Source: Caldisphaera sp046536515 | GTDB taxonomy: Archaea > Thermoproteota > Thermoprotei_A > Sulfolobales > Acidilobaceae | Assembly (NCBI RefSeq): GCF_046536515.1 | Contig: NZ_JAWDMQ010000028.1 | Location: forward strand, 1-19,355 | Length of the DNA stretch: 19,355 bases | Direction of reading: 5' to 3' | Part shown: positions 15,112 to 19,355 of the stretch, one piece after another | Numbering within the stretch: the first letter of the stretch is position 1 | How the letters are laid out: the number at the start of each line of letters is the position of its first letter | Program-made: the position numbers and the translations under genes | Notes under the pieces: generated by a model | Seen by the model: only the letters and a program-made list of their open reading frames with translations | Told to the model about the DNA's origin: nothing | Databases searched by the model: none

Positions 15112-15427
15112 TAAATTAAAATTAATTTTAATAAATAATAAAAACTCTCATATCTGATTTCTAATTGAAATCATTTGTATTTACTTTATGACCTCCTTCC
15201 AGCCATGAATGTTTTCTTAAGGTCTGAGGATTATACCTTTTATAAGTATGCTAGATTATTATAGTTGCTTAACACTTTCCTTAGAATGACACTCTTTATT
15301 TAATTTTATCAGAATTTAAAAACCTTTATCCCAATCTGGAAAAGAGATACATGCCATTTTTATTGCCATTAAATATCAGTTTTTTACAAAAAAATAAATA
15401 GAAAGCTCTTTAAATTTTTATTAACCA
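15112..15427. other. Intergenic stretch with an eroded element end
   Basis: About 315 bases between ksgA and nreA. The only recognised content is the transposon right-end relic at about 15188-15262. TTTAAATTTTT near 15410-15420 is a possible TATA box for nreA. I see no gene or structured RNA in the rest. Confidence 0.5.
15188..15262 (-). mobile_element. Eroded right end of a tnpB-type element (E)
   Basis: TGACCTCCTTCCAGCC, then TTCTTAAGGTCTGAGGATTA and CCTTTTATAAGTATGCTAGA, follows the right end of element C (11219-11295) in order, with point changes and small indels. The palindrome has largely decayed and there is no left end nearby. It is an old solo remnant. Confidence 0.55.
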
Positions 15428-15466
15428 TTGCTAAATATAGAATTAAAGCGCGTAAGGTGCTTCTTT

Positions 15467-16702
15467 GTGACAAGAATACCAGCCGAGCTATGTGCTAGAT
15501 GCAAAGGATACAAAAAGCTATGCGGACTTCCAAAATGTCCTATATTAGAAGAATTTAGATCTCAATTAAATTCATCTCTAAAAATAATTGATAAAAATGC
15601 TGGAGGATCAACTCCTCCCAGCGGTCTTGTAGGAGAATATGGTTATCCAAAAGTTCTCTTTCACTATATGATACCTCCAGGAATAAATGGGGATGAAGCT
15701 AAATACAGGGATAATCCTATTTTGTGGTCAATTAAAAAGGAGCCTTTAGAAAATATAATCAAAATGAGAAGCGAACTCGTCTCAGCTACAATAGTTGTTG
15801 ATATAAATAGACCTTGGGAATTGTATCAGAATGAAATAGGCTTAGCAATAATATCTGAAAGGCCTGTTGATAGTGAAGTATTGCTTAAAAAGCCTCCATT
15901 ACCAAAATTATCATTCGATGGTATAACTAAACCAGTCGGTCCTAGAGCCCCAGCTGAAAAAATAATTGTAAGGAGTAATCCCAAATTAAGTAAAGCAACA
16001 GAAAAAATCATATGGGATGATTTGAAGGCAGAAAATGCTTTGTGGAACCTATATAAAGAAGGAGTTGATGTATATATTTTACAAAATATGTTAAGCTTAG
16101 GTTTTTTAGGAAAGATAAAGCAAAGGAGGCTTGTTCCGACAAGATGGTCAATAACTGCAATTGATGATACTCTTTCCAAATATTTAAGAAAACAAGTCAG
16201 AGAATTTAACGAAATAAGCCAATACGAAATATATGAGGGTGAATATTTAAGCAATAGATTTTTAATAATATTAATACCAGGAGATATAGAATTTGAATGG
16301 ATTGAAGTTTGGCATCCTTTATCAATATGGACAAGATATGCTGAAAAACCTATTATAAGCAAAGTTGAAGAGGATGCTTTAGGAAGGGTTTCTACCCCAG
16401 ATGGCGGATTTTCCGCTGCAAGGCTTGCTATATTGGAGTATCTTTTAAAAACAAAAGTAAAGGCAAGCATAGTTATTTTGAGAGAGATTTTACCTTCCTA
16501 TTATGCTCCTGTGGGGAATTGGCATATAAGAGAAACTGTTAGAAATTCCTTGATTAAAGGCTATAAATTTAAGACTAATGATATAAATGAAGTCAACAAA
16601 TATGCAAGTAGTTGGCTTAAAGCAGATCCAACCTATGTGTTAAAAGAAAGCTATCTATTAAAATATAGTTTGAAGAAAAGAAAGCTATCTGAATTTATTT
16701 GA
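15467..16702 (+). CDS. nreA: Archaeal DNA-repair protein Nre
   Basis: Member of the archaeal Nre family, linked to DNA-damage repair and PCNA binding in haloarchaea. The N-terminal Cys cluster IPAELCARCKGYKKLCGLPKCP (Cys9, Cys12, Cys19, Cys24) is the family hallmark. GGSTPPSGLVGEYGYPKV, SATIVVDINRPWEL and GPRAPAEKI follow in the usual order, then RRLVPTRWSITAIDDTLSKYL. The C-terminus RKLSEFI resembles the hydrophobic end of a PCNA-interacting motif, but lacks the canonical aromatic pair. GTG 15467 is chosen because AGGTG precedes it by seven bases and the protein then begins right at the Cys cluster; TTG 15428 would add 13 residues. The stop codon TGA is part of a TTGAT at which element D is inserted. 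Confidence 0.9.
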   Translation: MTRIPAELCARCKGYKKLCGLPKCPILEEFRSQLNSSLKIIDKNAGGSTPPSGLVGEYGYPKVLFHYMIPPGINGDEAKYRDNPILWSIKKEPLENIIKMRSELVSATIVVDINRPWELYQNEIGLAIISERPVDSEVLLKKPPLPKLSFDGITKPVGPRAPAEKIIVRSNPKLSKATEKIIWDDLKAENALWNLYKEGVDVYILQNMLSLGFLGKIKQRRLVPTRWSITAIDDTLSKYLRKQVREFNEISQYEIYEGEYLSNRFLIILIPGDIEFEWIEVWHPLSIWTRYAEKPIISKVEEDALGRVSTPDGGFSAARLAILEYLLKTKVKASIVILREILPSYYAPVGNWHIRETVRNSLIKGYKFKTNDINEVNKYASSWLKADPTYVLKESYLLKYSLKKRKLSEFI

Positions 16703-16703
16703 T

Positions 16704-16748
16704 AAAATGAACGGCAAACCTCGCCCTTCAGGGCGGGGAGGAGGTCAG
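16704..16748 (+). mobile_element. 45-bp minimal transposon end-element (D)
   Basis: A left end (AACGGCAAACCTCGCCC) and a right end (GCCCTTCAGGGCGGGGAGGAGGTCAG) overlap in a single palindrome, with nothing between them. Each half matches the corresponding end of elements A, B and C. It lies immediately after TTGAT (16699-16703), whose TGA is the nreA stop. Downstream of the right end is AATAAACTAA, very like the sequence flanking element C at the same point (AAAATAAACTAA read on the minus strand). The hairpin may also serve as the nreA terminator. Confidence 0.75.
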
Positions 16749-16854
16749 AATAAACTAAGTGAATTTAATTTAATATTTCTTTCTAAAGGATTTTATTAAT
16801 ATGCTAAATCTAAAAATATATACTTTTGCGCACAAAAAAATTCACGGTGGAAAA

Positions 16855-17094
16855 ATGTCGAAAGAAAACAAAATAAAGACAGTTTTTGAACCAATCTATA
16901 TGCTCAGTTATAAACCTTCTTCAGGATGTGAGTTTTTTGAAGTATTAGAAAATAATGGAAATTATTATGCCAGATGCAAGATTATAGATTCTCTGATAAC
17001 AAAGAGTAAAGTAAATAAATGTGAAAACTATTGGAAAGATTGTCCTTATAGAAGGCTCAGTTTAAAATCTCAAAGAGGAATCAAGGAACTATAA
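16855..17094 (+). CDS. Small four-cysteine hypothetical protein
   Basis: 79-aa protein with Cys25 (SSGCEFFEVLE), Cys41 (ARCKIID), Cys56 and Cys63 (NKCENYWKDCPYRR), a spacing that suggests a bound metal, either zinc or an iron-sulphur cluster. I have seen similar small crenarchaeal proteins of unknown role but cannot name a family. ATG 16855 has GGTGG five bases upstream; the upstream ATG at 16801 would add 18 residues with no ribosome site. It lies on the same strand as nreA, with element D between. Its last 14 bases overlap the 3' end of the convergent carbamate kinase gene. Confidence 0.7.
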   Translation: MSKENKIKTVFEPIYMLSYKPSSGCEFFEVLENNGNYYARCKIIDSLITKSKVNKCENYWKDCPYRRLSLKSQRGIKEL

Positions 17095-17998
17095 CAGTTC
17101 CTGATAGACCTTTTATTACATTATAAGCATCGTCAAGATCTCCTATAATTGCAGTTCCATTTGTTGATTCAACATATTTAATAGAAGCTAATACCTTTGG
17201 GCCCATAGATCCTTCAGGGAACATACCTTTTTTATATAAATCGCGTAACTCATCAACTCCTACCTTTTCTAACCATGTTTCATCTTTTTTACCATAATTT
17301 ATTGCAACTCCTTTTACATCAGTTAATATTATAAATTTATCAGCCATAATTTTTGTGGCTAATAATGAACTTGCCAAATCTTTATCAATTACAGCTTCTA
17401 TTGGAATGTAATTTTCTTTTCTCTTTATAACAGGAATTCCTCCACCCCCTGCAGCTATAACTATATATTTTTCATCTAGCAATTTTTTAATAATATCAAT
17501 TTCTAGTATATCAACTGGCATTGGACTTGGCACTACTCTCCTATAACCCCCTCTAGGGTCTTCTTTAAATACCCAACCAAATTCTTTAGATAACCTCTCT
17601 GCTTGATCCATTGAAAAATAACTTCCTACATATTTAGTAGGATTTGAAAACTCTTTATCGTTATCTAATACCAAAGTTCTAGTTAATATAGCAATAGCTT
17701 TTCTTTCCTTTAAATAATTGGAAAATGATTGCTGCAACATATATCCGATCCATCCCTGAGTCATTGCGTCTGCTATATCTATGGTTAATGCTCTTTCTGA
17801 GTTCATAGAATACATCATTTCTATAAGATAGCCTACTTGAGGTCCATTACCATGAGTTATAACTATATCATCCTCATGTTCTATTGATTTAGCTATTGTT
17901 GCGGCTGCATTATTTACATTTTTCCATTGATCATCTACACTACCTTTATCACCTTTTCTTAATATGGCATTACCTCCTAACGCTATTAATAGTTTCAT
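17081..17998 (-). CDS. arcC: Carbamate kinase
   Basis: Amino-acid kinase fold enzyme interconverting carbamoyl phosphate plus ADP with ATP plus carbamate; in archaea it can feed or drain carbamoyl phosphate for arginine and pyrimidine metabolism. Motifs: IALGGNAILRKGDKG at the start, IVITHGNGPQVGYL (46-59), MTQGWIGYMLQQ, VVPSPMPVDI, IAAGGGGIPVI and PIEAVIDKDLAS, then ILTDVKGVAINYG and GSMGPKVLASI. At 305 aa it is full length. GAGGG precedes the ATG by about eight bases. No arcA, argF or pyr gene is in the window, so its pathway partner cannot be read from context. Confidence 0.95.
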   Translation of the reverse strand: MKLLIALGGNAILRKGDKGSVDDQWKNVNNAAATIAKSIEHEDDIVITHGNGPQVGYLIEMMYSMNSERALTIDIADAMTQGWIGYMLQQSFSNYLKERKAIAILTRTLVLDNDKEFSNPTKYVGSYFSMDQAERLSKEFGWVFKEDPRGGYRRVVPSPMPVDILEIDIIKKLLDEKYIVIAAGGGGIPVIKRKENYIPIEAVIDKDLASSLLATKIMADKFIILTDVKGVAINYGKKDETWLEKVGVDELRDLYKKGMFPEGSMGPKVLASIKYVESTNGTAIIGDLDDAYNVIKGLSGTVIVP

Positions 17999-18141
17999 GT
18001 ATATTCCCTCTGCTCGCTATTATTTGATGGCAAGCTATTTACTTCTATACCAGAGTATTAATTTCTTAACGTATGATTAAAATTTAATCATTCTTATTAA
18101 AAAATATTTTTTAATGCCCACTATATAAAAAATAAATTATA

Positions 18142-19254
18142 TTATTTTATTCCAAATTCCTTATATAAACTTTTCATTTCTTCTACTTTTTCTACTGCTT
18201 CTTTATTTATTTCTTCTAATGACCTTGCTTTTGTCTCTGGAACCAACGTTAATGTTACTATTGCAGCTATTATAGCTGTTACAGATAAAAACCCTACAGC
18301 AAAGAATTGACCATATTTAGCAAACAAAACCGGAAAAACAAATGCAGTTAAAAAACCTCCTATTCTTCCAGCGGCAACAGTTAATGACTGTACTATATTT
18401 CTAACCTTAGTAGGTGCTAATTCTACACCCAAAACTCCTGATGCGCTTATAGATCCAGGTCCTGCTTGTTGTGAAAATTGCATTCCACCATATAATATTA
18501 AAGCTAAAACAGCAGAAAAAGCATGTCCTGCTAATTCTTTATATGCGGCGAATGCCAATAGAGATAATGCCATTCCTATAAAGCCTATGACCTGCAATGG
18601 CTTTCTTCCAGCTCTATCTATAAATGATAAGGCTATTATTCCTCCAGGTATTACGAAAGCACCTTCCATTATTAATTGGAATACTCCAGAATTTACTCCT
18701 AGACTTGATGCTATTAATGATGGACCAAATAATATTCCAGCATAAGCAACAATATCAAATAAAAACCATAATAAGGCAGCAACTATGAATTGTCTCCAGT
18801 ATTTAGCAAAGTAATAAGAGAATGAATTATTATCTTTCAAGTTTGAATTTATGTTAATAGTATTTCCAGAAACTTGTTTTACAACATTTTTTAGTCCTTC
18901 CATATCACCTTTAATTCTTCCTAAGAATCTTGCAGTTTCTGGAATCTTTCTTCTTAAGTATATTACAGAAGCTGCCGGTATTGCACCTGCTGCTAAAACT
19001 ATTTTCCAAACAATCATGGGGCTTAATCCCAATGCTGAAAGACCTAAGTATACTAGTGCAGAAGTAGTAGCTCCAAATCCCCAGAATAATCCAAAACCAA
19101 GCGCCATTATTTTTCCTCTATCTTTAGCATTTGAATGTTCTGCCATTATTAGTGGTGAAAGGACATAATCTGCACCTACACCAAATCCTAGTAAAAATCT
19201 CACAATTATTAATTCTATTGGAGAAGAAACAAAAGCCTGTAAGAGTTCGGCTTT
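18142..19254 (-). pseudogene. MFS sugar/metabolite transporter, 5'-truncated
   Basis: Major facilitator transporter lacking its N-terminal part. What remains begins in-frame at about 19254 (KAELLQAFVSSPIELIIVR), which is the middle of the N-terminal half, and continues with FLLGFGVGADYVLSPLIMAE. Next comes the RRKIPETARFLG motif that follows helix 6, the DRAGRKP loop between helices 8 and 9, and LVPETKARSLEEI at the end. About nine membrane helices remain; the first three are gone. Upstream the frame meets TGA at 19270-19272, inside a palindrome. A GTG at 19203 could start a 353-aa product, but that would lack essential helices. Downstream it reads toward arcC with 143 bases between them. Confidence 0.8.
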
Positions 19255-19258
19255 TATC

Positions 19259-19293
19259 GTGACTAATAGTCACTTTTAATGACTATTAGTCAC
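19259..19293. repeat. Double palindrome at the break in the transporter gene
   Basis: TGACTAATAGTCA (19260-19272) and TGACTATTAGTCA (19280-19292) form a 13-14-bp inverted repeat with a short T/A spacer. Each arm is also nearly self-complementary, differing only at its central base. It lies exactly between the truncated transporter and a GC-richer sequence. This is what a transposon end hairpin would look like; a pair of regulator sites is the alternative. Confidence 0.7.
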
Positions 19294-19354
19294 TCGGCCT
19301 CATCACTCCTCTTCTCCTCCCCACGCCTAGGTTAGGGAGTATGGACTCCCAGCC
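19286..19354 (-). pseudogene. Possible C-terminal tail of an inserted transposase
   Basis: Read on the minus strand from the window edge, one frame is open for 22 codons (GWESILPNLGVGRRRGVMRPSD) and stops with TAA inside the double palindrome. Base composition is clearly GC-richer than the surrounding genes. Position beside a disrupted gene and a palindromic end suggests the tail of a transposase-like protein. The rest lies outside the window, so this is a weak call. Confidence 0.35.
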
Positions 19355-19355
19355 A

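Noticed and set aside
15826..16470. Long open frame antisense to nreA
   Set aside because: It lies wholly within nreA, which has clear family motifs; the antisense product has no recognisable features.
18851..19168. Open frame antisense to the transporter
   Set aside because: A shadow of the MFS coding frame, with no ribosome site and no resemblance to known proteins.

Overview
The window looks like the chromosome of a low-GC, thermoacidophilic crenarchaeon. It carries archaeal RNA polymerase subunits (RpoK, RpoF and a probable Rpo13), ribosomal protein L21e, an archaeal type IA topoisomerase, DUF655 with KsgA, and the archaeal Nre DNA-repair protein. The AT-rich bias, Rpo13 and the style of the transposon remnants suggest Acidilobales, and Caldisphaera is my best guess. 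That placement rests on protein resemblance, not on a search.

Layout. 1-1236: a decayed TnpB transposon (one frameshift and one in-frame deletion) next to rpoK. 1529-2456: rpoK, an orphan 124-aa gene, and an Rpo13-like gene. 2759-3157: a ~400-bp non-coding mobile element (copy A). 3305-6653: a small orphan gene, then a compact L21e-rpoF-topA cluster. 6665-10234 (minus): class II ribonucleotide reductase followed by signal peptidase I. 10262-11493: a transposon graveyard holding a perfect 79-bp tandem triplication just upstream of the reductase, copy B of the non-coding element, a tnpB relic and a 236-bp tnpB-deleted MITE. 11506-13152: a TtuA-like protein that has lost its PP-loop, convergent with a zinc-ribbon protein. 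13426-15111: DUF655-ksgA. 15467-17094: nreA, a 45-bp minimal transposon end-element and a four-cysteine small protein. 17081-19254 (minus): carbamate kinase and a 5'-truncated MFS transporter cut by a palindrome-bordered insertion at the window edge.

How it fits together. The core genes serve transcription, ribosome biogenesis, DNA topology/repair and dNTP supply. In many archaea L21e-rpoF-DUF655-ksgA is one cluster; here it is split into two halves about 9 kb apart with topA, sip, nrdJ and the transposon graveyard between them.

The most notable material is non-coding. Five elements of very different size (full tnpB copy, 400-bp A/B pair, 236-bp C, 45-bp D, eroded end E) share related palindromic ends. 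Four of their left ends abut an NTGAT sequence, the kind of site used by IS200/IS605 TnpB elements. The A/B pair conserves RNA-like hairpins with changed but complementary stems while not conserving a reading frame, so it may be a structured-RNA mobile element. The 79-bp triplication places three copies of a TATA-like box upstream of nrdJ.
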